A DNA stretch of 64,000 nucleotides from Mycobacteriales bacterium. GTDB taxonomy: Bacteria; Actinomycetota; Actinomycetes; DATLTS01. Numbering within the stretch: the stretch's first letter is position 1; the number at the start of each line of letters is the position of its first letter. Of the stretch, positions 45,249 to 53,278 are shown piece by piece. A program made the translations under genes and the position numbers. The notes beneath the pieces are model-generated. The model saw only the letters and a program-made list of their open reading frames with translations, was not told the DNA's origin and ran no database searches. The stretch is from contig DATLTS010000045.1 of NCBI GenBank assembly GCA_035533475.1, positions 36,666 through 100,665 on the forward strand, read 5' to 3'.

Positions 45249-45817
45249 GCGCTGGCGGGGAGCCGGCCCGGGGCCGGCGCGGCTTCGAGACGATCGCGGA
45301 CATGGGCCGCTCGCTCGGGTTGGTTCTGGCCTTCACCGTCGTCGTGCTGCTCGCTGGCGCGGGCCGGGTGTTGCTCTTCCCCGGCCGGCACGCCGGGCCG
45401 CCGCCGGTGAGCTACGACACCGAGGTCCGGGTCGCGAGCCGCCTCGCCGGGGTGGCCATGCCGGCGCCGGCCCGCCCCCCCGGGGGCTGGACCGCCACGA
45501 GTGTCCGGGTGACCGGCGGCGGGCCCACGCCGGTGCACCTGCACATCGGCTTCACCACCCCCGGCGCGGGCTACGTCGCCCTCGAGGAGGCGGCCGTCAC
45601 CGGCTCGGCCGGGTCGGCCGCTTTCCTCACCGGCGAGCTGGGCCCGGGGGCGGTCACCGTTCGCGACTCCGTGCTGGTCGCCGGGACCGGCTGGCGGGAA
45701 CTGCGCGACACCCGCGCAGAGCTGGCGCTGACCCGCACCGCCGCTGGCGTCACGATCCTCGTGTACGGCTCAACCGGGCTGACCGACCTGGAGACGATGG
45801 CCGCGGCGCTCGGCTGA
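45245..45817 (+). CDS. DUF4245 membrane protein
   Basis: 190 residues: a cytoplasmic lead ('RGFETIADMGRSLG'), one helix ('LVLAFTVVVLLAGAGRVLLF') and an external beta domain. This matches DUF4245, which sits near glpX-fumC in mycobacteria (Rv1100 from memory). Function unknown. GTG 45245 overlaps the stop of the kynureninase-like gene; an ATG at 45302 is possible. It ends 2 bases from the convergent xseB stop. Confidence 0.87.
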   Translation: MSAGGEPARGRRGFETIADMGRSLGLVLAFTVVVLLAGAGRVLLFPGRHAGPPPVSYDTEVRVASRLAGVAMPAPARPPGGWTATSVRVTGGGPTPVHLHIGFTTPGAGYVALEEAAVTGSAGSAAFLTGELGPGAVTVRDSVLVAGTGWRELRDTRAELALTRTAAGVTILVYGSTGLTDLETMAAALG

Positions 45818-45819
45818 GT

Positions 45820-46026
45820 TCAGCTCGAGGCGGGGGGCCGGAGGGCCGCATCGAGCCGGGCCCGGGCGCCATCGAGCCACGCCTGGCAGATGCCGGCCAA
45901 CTCCTCGCCGCGCTCCCACAGGCTCAGGGCCTCTTCGAGCGTGCAGCCACCGGACTCCAGCGTGCGGACGACCGATTCGAGCTCGGCCCGGGCCTGCTCG
46001 TAGCTCGGGGTGGCGGCCTCGGTCAC
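45820..46026 (-). CDS. xseB: Exodeoxyribonuclease VII small subunit
   Basis: A 68-residue helical protein with the XseB pattern 'SYEQARAELESVVRTLESGGCTLEEALSLWERGEEL' and a C-terminal helix ('CQAWLDGARARLDAAL'). It binds the large subunit to form ExoVII, which degrades single-stranded DNA to oligonucleotides. GTG 46026 has AGAGGA 6-7 bases upstream. It lies 103 bases downstream of xseA on the same strand; the gap contains a 21-bp tandem repeat. Confidence 0.93.
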   Translation of the reverse strand: MTEAATPSYEQARAELESVVRTLESGGCTLEEALSLWERGEELAGICQAWLDGARARLDAALRPPASS

Positions 46027-46040
46027 GGCGTTCCTCTCGT

Positions 46041-46082
46041 CGCTGGGCCGGGCATCGGCAGCGCTGGGCCGGGCATCGGCAG
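46041..46082. repeat. 21-bp tandem duplication between xseA and xseB
   Basis: CGCTGGGCCGGGCATCGGCAG occurs twice in a row with no mismatch, just upstream of the xseB ribosome site. It lengthens the spacer between the two subunit genes, which are often adjacent or overlapping. Confidence 0.85.
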
Positions 46083-46129
46083 CGTACGGGGCGGAGCGGC
46101 CGGCCGCCCTTCTTCGTCCACCGCCCGGA

Positions 46130-47347
46130 TCAGGGACCCGCGCCGGTGACGACCAGGTCGAGTCCGCCGTTGGCGAGTCGGGCCCGCAGCGGATCGCCGA
46201 GGGCGACCTCGCCCGCATCCCGGACCACGTCGCCTGCCACTGTCTGCACGATCGCGTAGCCACGGGCCAGCGTGGCGGCCGGGGACAGCGCGGTGACCCG
46301 GATGCGGGCCTGCGCGACGTCGGCGCCGGCTGCCTCGACCGCGCCGGCAGCGCAGCGCCGGGACCGATCGACGAGCGCCGCTATCTGCTCGGCCCAGCGG
46401 TCGAGGAGTTCCCCCGGCCGGGCGAGCACCGGTCGCTCCCGCAGTGCGTGGACCCGTTGGGCCTCCCGCTCGAGCCGGGTGCCGAGCGCCCGCCGGCCGC
46501 GGTCGCGCAGGGCCTGTAGCCGGTGGTTCTCCTCGGCTACGTCCGGGACGAGCAGCTTTCCGGCGTCGGTGGGGGTGGACGCCCGACGGTCGGCGACGAG
46601 ATCGACGAGCGGGGTGTCGGCTTCGTGCCCGACCGCGCTCACCACGGGCGTCCGGCAGTCGGCGACCGCCCGGCACAGCGTCTCGTCGGAAAACGCCAGC
46701 AGGTCTTCGACGGAGCCGCCGCCACGGGCGAGAACGATGACATCGACCGCCGGGTCCCGGTCGAGGATTCGCAGGGCACCGACCATCTCGCCTACCGCGT
46801 GCGGCCCTTGCACGGCCACGTTCTCGACCCGGAACCGGACCGCCGGCCAACGCCGGCGCGCGTTCTCGACGACGTCGTGCTCCGCCGCTCCGCCGCGGCC
46901 GGTGATCAGCCCGATCGTGCCCGGCAGGAAGGGCAGCGGCCGCTTGCGTTCGGCCGTGAACAAGCCCTCCGCCGCGAGGATCCTCTTCAACCGTTCGAGC
47001 CGGGCGAGCAGCTCTCCGATGCCGACCGGGCGGATGTCGTAAGCGAGGAGCGCGAGCGTGCCACGGGCCGGGTAGACCTCAGGCTTGGCCCAGATGACGA
47101 CCCGGGCGCCATCGGACAGCGGGGGGTCGAGTTCGTCGAGGCGCCCCCGTGGGCAGGTCACCCGCAGCGACACGTCGGCCACCGGGTCACGCAGGGTGAG
47201 GAAGGCCGTCCCGGCCCCCGGCCGGCGGGACAGGTCCGTGACCTGGCCCTCGACCCAGACCCGGCCGAGTCGGGCCACCCACCGGGTGAGCGCGAGGGCC
47301 ACGGTGCGGACGGGAAGCGGGGCTTCCGCGGAGGACTCGAGCGCCAT
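46130..47347 (-). CDS. xseA: Exodeoxyribonuclease VII large subunit
   Basis: 405 residues: an N-terminal OB fold ('[26 protein letters not shown]'), the catalytic core with '[24 protein letters not shown]', '[22 protein letters not shown]' and '[29 protein letters not shown]', then a long coiled-coil region and the C-terminal '[15 protein letters not shown]'. Together these are all XseA blocks. ATG 47347 is the family start; the frame is open further upstream only as an antisense of ispH. It is divergent from ispH with a 74-base gap. Confidence 0.96.
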   Translation of the reverse strand: MALESSAEAPLPVRTVALALTRWVARLGRVWVEGQVTDLSRRPGAGTAFLTLRDPVADVSLRVTCPRGRLDELDPPLSDGARVVIWAKPEVYPARGTLALLAYDIRPVGIGELLARLERLKRILAAEGLFTAERKRPLPFLPGTIGLITGRGGAAEHDVVENARRRWPAVRFRVENVAVQGPHAVGEMVGALRILDRDPAVDVIVLARGGGSVEDLLAFSDETLCRAVADCRTPVVSAVGHEADTPLVDLVADRRASTPTDAGKLLVPDVAEENHRLQALRDRGRRALGTRLEREAQRVHALRERPVLARPGELLDRWAEQIAALVDRSRRCAAGAVEAAGADVAQARIRVTALSPAATLARGYAIVQTVAGDVVRDAGEVALGDPLRARLANGGLDLVVTGAGP

Positions 47348-47421
47348 CCTGCGCAGCTTAGGTGCCGAGCCCCGGATCCACGATGGGGATCGGCGCGATT
47401 GTGGGCACGTAGCATCGAGCA

Positions 47422-48405
47422 ATGACGCCACCCCCGGACCGCACCGGCAAACGGGTCCTGCTCGCCAAGCCGCGGGGCTATTGCGCGGGGGTCGAGCGGG
47501 CCGTCCAGACGGTGGAGCTCGCTCTCGAACTGCACGGTCCGCCGGTGTACGTCCGAAGGCAGATCGTGCACAACGCGCACGTCGTGCGAACCCTCGAGGC
47601 CCGCGGCGCCGTCTTCGTGGAGGAGACCGACCAGGTTCCGCCGGGGGCGCTCGTGGTCTTCTCCGCCCACGGTGTCGCGCCGGAGGTGCACCGGGAGGCC
47701 GCGCGGCGCGAGCTGCGGACCATCGACGCCACCTGCCCTTTGGTGACCAAGGTGCACGTCGAGGCCCGGCGGTTCGCGGCGGAGGACTACGACATCCTGC
47801 TGATCGGGCATTCGGGGCACGAGGAGGTTGTCGGGACGACCGGGGAGGCCCCCGAGCACGTGCACCTGGTCGACGGGCCGGCCGAGGCGGCACGGGTCCG
47901 GGTGCGCGACCCGGAGAAGGTGGCCTGGCTGTCCCAGACAACGCTGTCCGTGGACGAGACGAACGCCACTGTCGCGGCGTTGCGACGACGATTTCCGAAC
48001 CTGCTCGACCCGCCGAGCGACGACATCTGCTACGCCACGCAGAACCGGCAGGTCGCGGTGAAGCGGATCGCCGCCGAATCCGACGTGGTGATCGTCGTGG
48101 GATCGCCGAACTCGTCGAATTCGGTGCGCCTGGTGGAGGTGGCTCGCGACGCCGGCGCCCGGGCTGCCTACCTCGTCGACGGCGCCGTGGACATCGAGCC
48201 GAACTGGTTGGACGGGGCGCGCACCGTCGGGTTGACGAGCGGGGCCTCGGTGCCCGACGAGCTGGTCGGGGAGGTCCTCCGGCTGCTGGCCGGCCTCGGC
48301 TTCACCGAGGTCGAGGAGATCGAATCGGCTCGGGAGCGGTTGGAGTTCGCGCTGCCCCCCGAGCTCCGTCGCGATCTCAAGGCCGCGGGAGTCCAGGCTG
48401 GCTAG
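47422..48405 (+). CDS. ispH: 4-hydroxy-3-methylbut-2-enyl diphosphate reductase
   Basis: 327 residues; the last enzyme of the MEP isoprenoid pathway, giving IPP and DMAPP. The three Cys of the iron-sulfur cluster are C21 ('[10 protein letters not shown]'), C105 ('DATCPLVTK') and C203 ('[11 protein letters not shown]'). '[15 protein letters not shown]' and '[15 protein letters not shown]' bind the diphosphate. ATG 47422 is the start. Its products feed the cis-prenyltransferase and UbiA-type enzymes also in this window. The 3' end overlaps the convergent DUF6542 gene by 29 bases. Confidence 0.97.
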   Translation: MTPPPDRTGKRVLLAKPRGYCAGVERAVQTVELALELHGPPVYVRRQIVHNAHVVRTLEARGAVFVEETDQVPPGALVVFSAHGVAPEVHREAARRELRTIDATCPLVTKVHVEARRFAAEDYDILLIGHSGHEEVVGTTGEAPEHVHLVDGPAEAARVRVRDPEKVAWLSQTTLSVDETNATVAALRRRFPNLLDPPSDDICYATQNRQVAVKRIAAESDVVIVVGSPNSSNSVRLVEVARDAGARAAYLVDGAVDIEPNWLDGARTVGLTSGASVPDELVGEVLRLLAGLGFTEVEEIESARERLEFALPPELRRDLKAAGVQAG

Positions 48406-48835
48406 GGCGGCGGAGCGAGCCCCGGCCGGATCTGATCCGGACGGTGGCGAGCAGTAAGGCGATCAGCAGGACTATGAGCAGGCTCGGGGCCCGGGTGGCG
48501 AGCGAGGTCACGCCGTCGATCAGCCCCGATTTCAGGACCGAGTCCTGAGCCCGCGAGGCGTGGATCGCGCCGCTGAACAGGCAGCCTGCTCCGTAGGCGA
48601 GCGGGATCGCCACGAGCACCGGGCCGACCTGGTCGCGGCGCACCAGCAGCACCGCCAGCAGGCAGCCGACCACGAAACAGAACGTGAACAGCGTCCGCAG
48701 GCTGGCCTGGCTGGTCGGGCCGGTGCCGGCATCGATCACCGCCCCGAACAGGGTCAGGCCGATGGCGAGGACCACCGCCCCGGCGCCGGTCAGGCCGCGC
48801 CGGTCAGCGAGCCGCGCGGACAGTGGGGTGCTCAC
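48377..48835 (-). CDS. DUF6542 membrane protein
   Basis: A 152-residue protein with four helices ('[19 protein letters not shown]', '[17 protein letters not shown]', '[19 protein letters not shown]', '[16 protein letters not shown]') and short loops, ending in a basic tail. It is the positional match of Rv1111c (from memory), family DUF6542, function unknown. GTG 48835. It is convergent with ispH and lies downstream of rmuC on the same strand. Confidence 0.8.
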   Translation of the reverse strand: MSTPLSARLADRRGLTGAGAVVLAIGLTLFGAVIDAGTGPTSQASLRTLFTFCFVVGCLLAVLLVRRDQVGPVLVAIPLAYGAGCLFSGAIHASRAQDSVLKSGLIDGVTSLATRAPSLLIVLLIALLLATVRIRSGRGSLRRPSQPGLPRP

Positions 48836-48879
48836 CGGGCCATTGTCTCAGGGGGTCCCAGGGGCGGCTCAGGGCCGGC

Positions 48880-50286
48880 TCAGCCGTGCCGGAGCTGAGC
48901 CGAAGCTTGGTCGAGAGCCGGCCGGGCCAGGGCGACCTGGGCGATTTCGGCCTCGTCGAGGTCGTCCGGGCTGGGCGCGAGACGCACCACGGTGGCCGCT
49001 TCCGCGGCTGCGAGCAGTTCCGGGCTCCCGAGCGGGCGCGGTGTCTCCTCGATGGTCCGCGGCCGCTCGAGCTCGCCCTCGGTCACCTTGAGCGTGCTGA
49101 ACTTGCGGGCCTGACTCAGCACGTTCCGCTCGAGCGACCCGACCGTCGAGTTGTAGTCCCCGACCGCCCGGGCCAGCGAGCGGCCGAGCTTGTCGACGTG
49201 GCCACCCAGGGTGCCGAGCCGGACGTAGAGCTCCTTTCCCAACTCGAATACCTCGCGGGCGTTGTCGGTCAGCGCGGCCTGCTGCCAGGCGTAGCCGATC
49301 GTGCGCAGCATGGCGATCAGCGTCGTCGGGGTGGCGATGACGACCTTGCGACTCATCGCGTACTCCAGCAGGCCCGGCTCCTGCTCGAGCGCCGGCGCGA
49401 GGAACGCCTCGCCGGGGATGAAGCAGATGACGAACTCGGGCGTCGGGTGCAGCGCCGTCCAGTACGCCTTGGTCGCCAGCGCGTCCACGTGGGTCCTGAG
49501 GTGCCTGGCGTGCGCGGTCATCCGAGTTGCGCGGACCGCCTCGTCGGTGGCTTCGGCGGCCTCCAGGTAGGCCGCGAGGGACACCTTGGAATCGACGACG
49601 ACGTTCTTCCCGCCAGCCAGGCGCACCACCAGGTCTGGCCGGATCGCGCCGTCGTCGGTCAGGACCGTGGCCTGCTCCTCGAAGTCGCAGTGCTCCACCA
49701 TTCCGGCCACCTCGACGACCCGGCGCAGCTGCATCTCGCCCCAACGCCCGCGCGCCTGGGGCGCCCGTAGGGCGGTGACCAGAGCTCCGGTCTCGTGACG
49801 GAGCTGCTCGGAAGTCGTTCGGACGAAATTGACTTGTTCACTCAATGCCGTGTACGCGGTCAGTCGGGCCTGCTCGAGATCACGTAACTGCACCTCGACC
49901 TTCGCGAGCGTCTCGCGGAGCGGGTTGACGAGGGACTCGACGGCCGCCCGACGCTGGTCGAGCTCGCCGGTCGCCTTGGCGCCCGCCTCGCGAAGCCGGG
50001 CGTCGGCGAGTTCCAGGAACCGGGTTGCGCCACGGTCGAGGGCCTCGGCGGAGAGCGCGCGGAACCGGTCGGCCAGCTCCACCTGAGCTTGATCCAATAG
50101 CGCGCGCCGCTCGGTCGCGGATTCCTCCGCGGTGGCGAGTCGGGTCTGCGCCCGGGCGAGCTCGGTGGCGGCTTGCCCCGCCTCGGCGGTGAGCCGGGCA
50201 AGTCGGCCACGGTGAGCGAGCGCCACCGCGGCGGCGCCGACGGCGAGGCCCAGGAGGAGGGCGGCCAGAACCAGTGATGCGGTCAT
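48880..50286 (-). CDS. rmuC: DNA recombination protein RmuC
   Basis: 468 residues: an N-terminal helix ('LVLAALLLGLAVGAAAVAL'), a coiled coil of about 130 residues, and the RmuC nuclease-like domain ('GRWGEMQLRRVVEVAGM', 'VVVDSKVSLAAYLEA', 'VICFIPGEAFLAPALEQEP', 'IATPTTLIAMLRTIGYAWQQ'). The D and the SK of 'VVDSK' fit the PD-(D/E)XK core. The E. coli relative limits DNA inversions at repeats. ATG 50286; the gene is divergent from ychF with 61 bases between. Confidence 0.94.
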   Translation of the reverse strand: MTASLVLAALLLGLAVGAAAVALAHRGRLARLTAEAGQAATELARAQTRLATAEESATERRALLDQAQVELADRFRALSAEALDRGATRFLELADARLREAGAKATGELDQRRAAVESLVNPLRETLAKVEVQLRDLEQARLTAYTALSEQVNFVRTTSEQLRHETGALVTALRAPQARGRWGEMQLRRVVEVAGMVEHCDFEEQATVLTDDGAIRPDLVVRLAGGKNVVVDSKVSLAAYLEAAEATDEAVRATRMTAHARHLRTHVDALATKAYWTALHPTPEFVICFIPGEAFLAPALEQEPGLLEYAMSRKVVIATPTTLIAMLRTIGYAWQQAALTDNAREVFELGKELYVRLGTLGGHVDKLGRSLARAVGDYNSTVGSLERNVLSQARKFSTLKVTEGELERPRTIEETPRPLGSPELLAAAEAATVVRLAPSPDDLDEAEIAQVALARPALDQASAQLRHG

Positions 50287-50347
50287 GGGCCGATCGTGGC
50301 AGGGGGGCCCGACAGTTTCGGGGAGCACACGCCGGGACAATGCCGGA

Positions 50348-51424
50348 GTGAGTCTGGCCATCGGGATCGTCGGGTTGCCCAACGTCGGGAAATCCACCCT
50401 GTTCAACGCCCTCACCCGGGCGGCCGTGCTCGCCGCCAACTACCCCTTCGCCACCATCGAGCCCAACGTCGGCGTGGTCCCGGTTCCGGACCCCCGGCTG
50501 CAACGCCTCGCGGCCCTCTATGACAGCGCCCGGATCGTTCCGGCGACCGTCAGCTTCGTCGATATTGCCGGCCTGGTCCGTGGGGCCAGCGAGGGGCAGG
50601 GGCTGGGTAACCGTTTCCTCGCCAACATCCGCGAAGCGGACGCGATTTGCGAGGTGGTCCGGGTATTCGCCGATCCCGACGTCGCCCACGTCGACGGTCG
50701 GGTCTCCCCGGAGTCCGACATCGGCACGGTCAACACCGAGCTCGTACTCGCCGACCTCGACACCGTCGACTCCCGACTCGCCCGGCTCGAGCGGGAGTCC
50801 CGGATGCGGCCGGAGATGCAGGCGCGGCTGGCCACCGTGCAGGCCGCGCGGGCTGTCCTCGACGCCGGCCGGCCGATCGCCGGCGAGCCGGACCTCGACC
50901 GTGCGGCGCTGGCCGACCTGCACCTGCTGACCGACAAGCCGTTCATCTACGTGTTCAACGTCGATGACACCGATCTCGGCGACCGCGAGTTGGCGGCGAA
51001 GCTCGCCGCCTCGGTGGCCCCGGCGCCGGCGGTCCTGCTGTGCGCCAAGCTCGAATCGGAACTTGTCGAGCTACCCGACGACGAGGCGGCGGAACTGCTC
51101 CGCGAGGCCGGTCAGGACGAGCCCGGGCTCAACCGGCTGGCCGCGGTGGGTTTCGAGGCGCTCGGTCTCCAGACGTTCCTCACCGCCGGGCCCAAGGAAG
51201 CCCGGGCCTGGACGATCCGCAGCGGGGCGACGGCGCCGGAAGCCGCGGGGGTCATCCACACCGACTTCCAGAAGGGTTTCGTCAAGGCGGAGGTGGTGTC
51301 CTTCGAGGACCTCTTGGCGGCCGGATCGTTGCCCGCGGCGCGCGCGGCCGGCCGGGCGCGCATCGAAGGCAAGGACTACGTGATGCAGGACGGCGACGTG
51401 GTGGAGTTCCGATTCACCGGTTGA
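50348..51424 (+). CDS. ychF: Redox-regulated ATPase YchF (Obg-like)
   Basis: A 358-residue P-loop protein with G1 'GLPNVGKST' (9-17), 'DIAGLVRGASEGQGLGNRFL' (G3 and switch) and a C-terminal TGS domain ('RSGATAPEAAGVIHTDFQKGFVKAEVVSFEDL'). YchF binds ATP rather than GTP and associates with ribosomes. The usual NxxE specificity motif appears in the region 'LLCAKLESE', where Ala-Lys-Leu-Glu replaces Asn-Xaa-Xaa-Glu-type sequence. GTG 50348. It overlaps the convergent dehydratase gene by 11 bases. Confidence 0.95.
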   Translation: MSLAIGIVGLPNVGKSTLFNALTRAAVLAANYPFATIEPNVGVVPVPDPRLQRLAALYDSARIVPATVSFVDIAGLVRGASEGQGLGNRFLANIREADAICEVVRVFADPDVAHVDGRVSPESDIGTVNTELVLADLDTVDSRLARLERESRMRPEMQARLATVQAARAVLDAGRPIAGEPDLDRAALADLHLLTDKPFIYVFNVDDTDLGDRELAAKLAASVAPAPAVLLCAKLESELVELPDDEAAELLREAGQDEPGLNRLAAVGFEALGLQTFLTAGPKEARAWTIRSGATAPEAAGVIHTDFQKGFVKAEVVSFEDLLAAGSLPAARAAGRARIEGKDYVMQDGDVVEFRFTG

Positions 51425-51722
51425 GGTCGAGCAGCCCGTGAAGGACCGCGTCGATTCGTCGGGCCAGCTCGATGTCCAACCCGGTCACCGCTCCCGCCGA
51501 GTGCGTCCACACCTCGAAGGTCACCGTCCCGGCCTCGCTCGCGACGACCGGGTGGTGGTTGAGCTCCGCCGCGGTGACCGCCACCGCCTCGATGATCTCG
51601 GCCGACCGGGATCCCGCGTCGACGCTGCGCCGGATCCGGGTGGTGTCGCCGGTCCAACCGTCGAGACCGGCCAGCTCGGTGGTCACCCGCTCCGCGCTCA
51701 GATGGTCTGGCATGACCCGCAT
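51414..51722 (-). CDS. 4a-hydroxytetrahydrobiopterin dehydratase (pterin-4a-carbinolamine dehydratase)
   Basis: 102 residues with the PCD signature 'AAELNHHPVVASEAGTVTFEVWTHSAGAVTGLD', including the His pair HH that holds the pterin. It dehydrates 4a-hydroxytetrahydropterin, a by-product of aromatic amino acid hydroxylases, or works in a related pterin pathway. No hydroxylase gene is in the window. ATG 51722 lies within a 22-bp tandem repeat; ATG 51713 is a second choice. It shares a short divergent region with the NUDIX gene. Confidence 0.92.
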   Translation of the reverse strand: MRVMPDHLSAERVTTELAGLDGWTGDTTRIRRSVDAGSRSAEIIEAVAVTAAELNHHPVVASEAGTVTFEVWTHSAGAVTGLDIELARRIDAVLHGLLDLNR

Positions 51723-51764
51723 TGTGCGCGCTGCCCGGCCAGATTGTGCGCGCCGCCCGGCCAG
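51721..51764. repeat. 22-bp tandem duplication in a divergent promoter region
   Basis: ATTGTGCGCGCTGCCCGGCCAG is followed directly by a copy with one change (CTG to CCG). It covers the start codon of the dehydratase gene and most of the 62-base interval to the NUDIX start, so it would double any promoter or operator element there. Confidence 0.85.
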
Positions 51765-51784
51765 ACGTGCGAACCTGCCGTCTC

Positions 51785-52210
51785 GTGGACGACCCGACGA
51801 TCGTGGCGGCAGCGATCCTGCGCGATCCCCCGCCGCGGGTGCTCGCCGCCCGACGGACCCACCCGGCCCAGCTCGCCGGGCGCTGGGAACTGCCAGGCGG
51901 AAAGGTGGAACCTGGGGAGTCCGACCGTGCGGCGCTCCGCCGGGAGTGCCGTGAGGAGCTCGGCATCGAGGTCACTCTCGGTAACCGGCTGGGACCGGAC
52001 CTTACGGTCACGGTCGCGGGCCGGCCGGGCACCCTTCGGGTGTGGGTCGCCCGGATCGTGGCCGGGCAGCCGGTGCCTCACGATCATGATCGGCTGCGCT
52101 GGCTGACCTCCGCTACCTTGAACGAGGTTCCCTGGCTCCCCGGCGACCTGCCTCTCGTGCCGTTGCTGCGGGGCCTGCTCACGGCGGAGGGGGATCAGGG
52201 CCGGTCGTAG
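51785..52210 (+). CDS. NUDIX hydrolase, MutT type
   Basis: A 141-residue protein with the complete Nudix box from 'GGKVEPGESD' to 'RRECREELGI' (about residues 38-60), which holds the metal-binding REXXEE glutamates. 'WELPGGKVEPGES' right after 'LAGR' is typical of MutT, which removes oxidised nucleotides such as 8-oxo-dGTP; other nucleoside diphosphate derivatives are possible. GTG 51785 starts the first strand 'TIVAAAILRD'. The mshB gene follows 9 bases later. Confidence 0.92.
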   Translation: MDDPTIVAAAILRDPPPRVLAARRTHPAQLAGRWELPGGKVEPGESDRAALRRECREELGIEVTLGNRLGPDLTVTVAGRPGTLRVWVARIVAGQPVPHDHDRLRWLTSATLNEVPWLPGDLPLVPLLRGLLTAEGDQGRS

Positions 52211-52219
52211 GGTTCGGAT

Positions 52220-53116
52220 ATGACCAGCGACCGGAGGCTGCTCCTCGTCCACGCCCATCCCGACGACGAGACCATCGGGACCGGCGCGACGATGGCGAAA
52301 TATGCCGCCGAGGGCGCGCACGTGACGTTGGTGACCTGCACCCTAGGCGAAGAGGGCGAGATCGTAGTTCCCGATCTCGCCCACCTGTCGGTCGAGCAGG
52401 AGGACCGGCTCGGCGAGCTCCGGATCGAGGAGTTGGCGGGGGCCTGCCGCGAACTCGGCGTCACGGACCAGCGCTTCCTGGGCGGGCCCCGTCGCTGGCG
52501 GGACAGCGGGATGATGGGAACCCCGAGCAACGAACGGCCGGGTGCCTTCTGGCGGGCCGACCTGGCGGAGGCGACGGGGGAGTTGGTGGCCGTGATCCGC
52601 GAGGTGCGACCACAGGTGCTCGTCACCTATGACGAGAACGGCGGCTACGGGCACCCGGATCACATCCGGGCTCACGACGTGGCCGTGGCGGCGTTGGCCG
52701 CCGCCGCCGAAGGCGACCGTTATCCGGGCGCGGGCGGGCCCTGGGGGATCGGCAAGCTCTACTACGCGGTGCTTCCCCGGTCGGTGCTCCAGAGGGGCAT
52801 CGACGCGCTCCGTGCGGCCGGGGACACCTCGTGGTTCGCCGCGGTCGAGCGCGCCGAGGACCTGCCGTTCGGCGTGCCGGACGAGCTGGTGACCACCATG
52901 GTGGACGCGCGGGACCATCTCGAGGCGAAGCTTGCCGCGATGCGGGCACACCGCAGCCAGATCAGCGTCGACGCCCCGTTCTTCGCGCTGTCGGACAATC
53001 TCGGGCAGGCCGCGCTCGGCCAGGAGTACTTCCGGCTGATCCGAGGGGAGCGCGGGCCGGGGGCTGGCGACCAGGGCTGGGAGACCGACCTGTTCGGCGG
53101 GCTGGTCTGCGTCTGA
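52220..53116 (+). CDS. mshB: Mycothiol biosynthesis deacetylase MshB
   Basis: A 298-residue zinc deacetylase that removes acetate from GlcNAc-inositol in mycothiol synthesis. The metal site is '[11 protein letters not shown]' (H13, D16) with a later His in '[15 protein letters not shown]'; '[16 protein letters not shown]' is MshB-like. ATG 52220, 9 bases after the NUDIX stop, implies one transcript. The paralogue Mca is 21 kb away. Mycothiol is confined to actinobacteria, so this gene is strong evidence for the phylum. Confidence 0.95.
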   Translation: MTSDRRLLLVHAHPDDETIGTGATMAKYAAEGAHVTLVTCTLGEEGEIVVPDLAHLSVEQEDRLGELRIEELAGACRELGVTDQRFLGGPRRWRDSGMMGTPSNERPGAFWRADLAEATGELVAVIREVRPQVLVTYDENGGYGHPDHIRAHDVAVAALAAAAEGDRYPGAGGPWGIGKLYYAVLPRSVLQRGIDALRAAGDTSWFAAVERAEDLPFGVPDELVTTMVDARDHLEAKLAAMRAHRSQISVDAPFFALSDNLGQAALGQEYFRLIRGERGPGAGDQGWETDLFGGLVCV

Positions 53117-53278
53117 CGGGCCCGCTCGATGGCCCATTCGGGTGAAGATGGTCACCCTGCGTAGTCAAAACGGTCGGTATGGGCAAGACTGAGCGCGCAG
53201 CACCGATCGCACACCCGATATCGGCCCGGCCGGCCGGCAACTTGAGCCCGGCCAGCAACTTTCTTTGGGGAGCACTCC

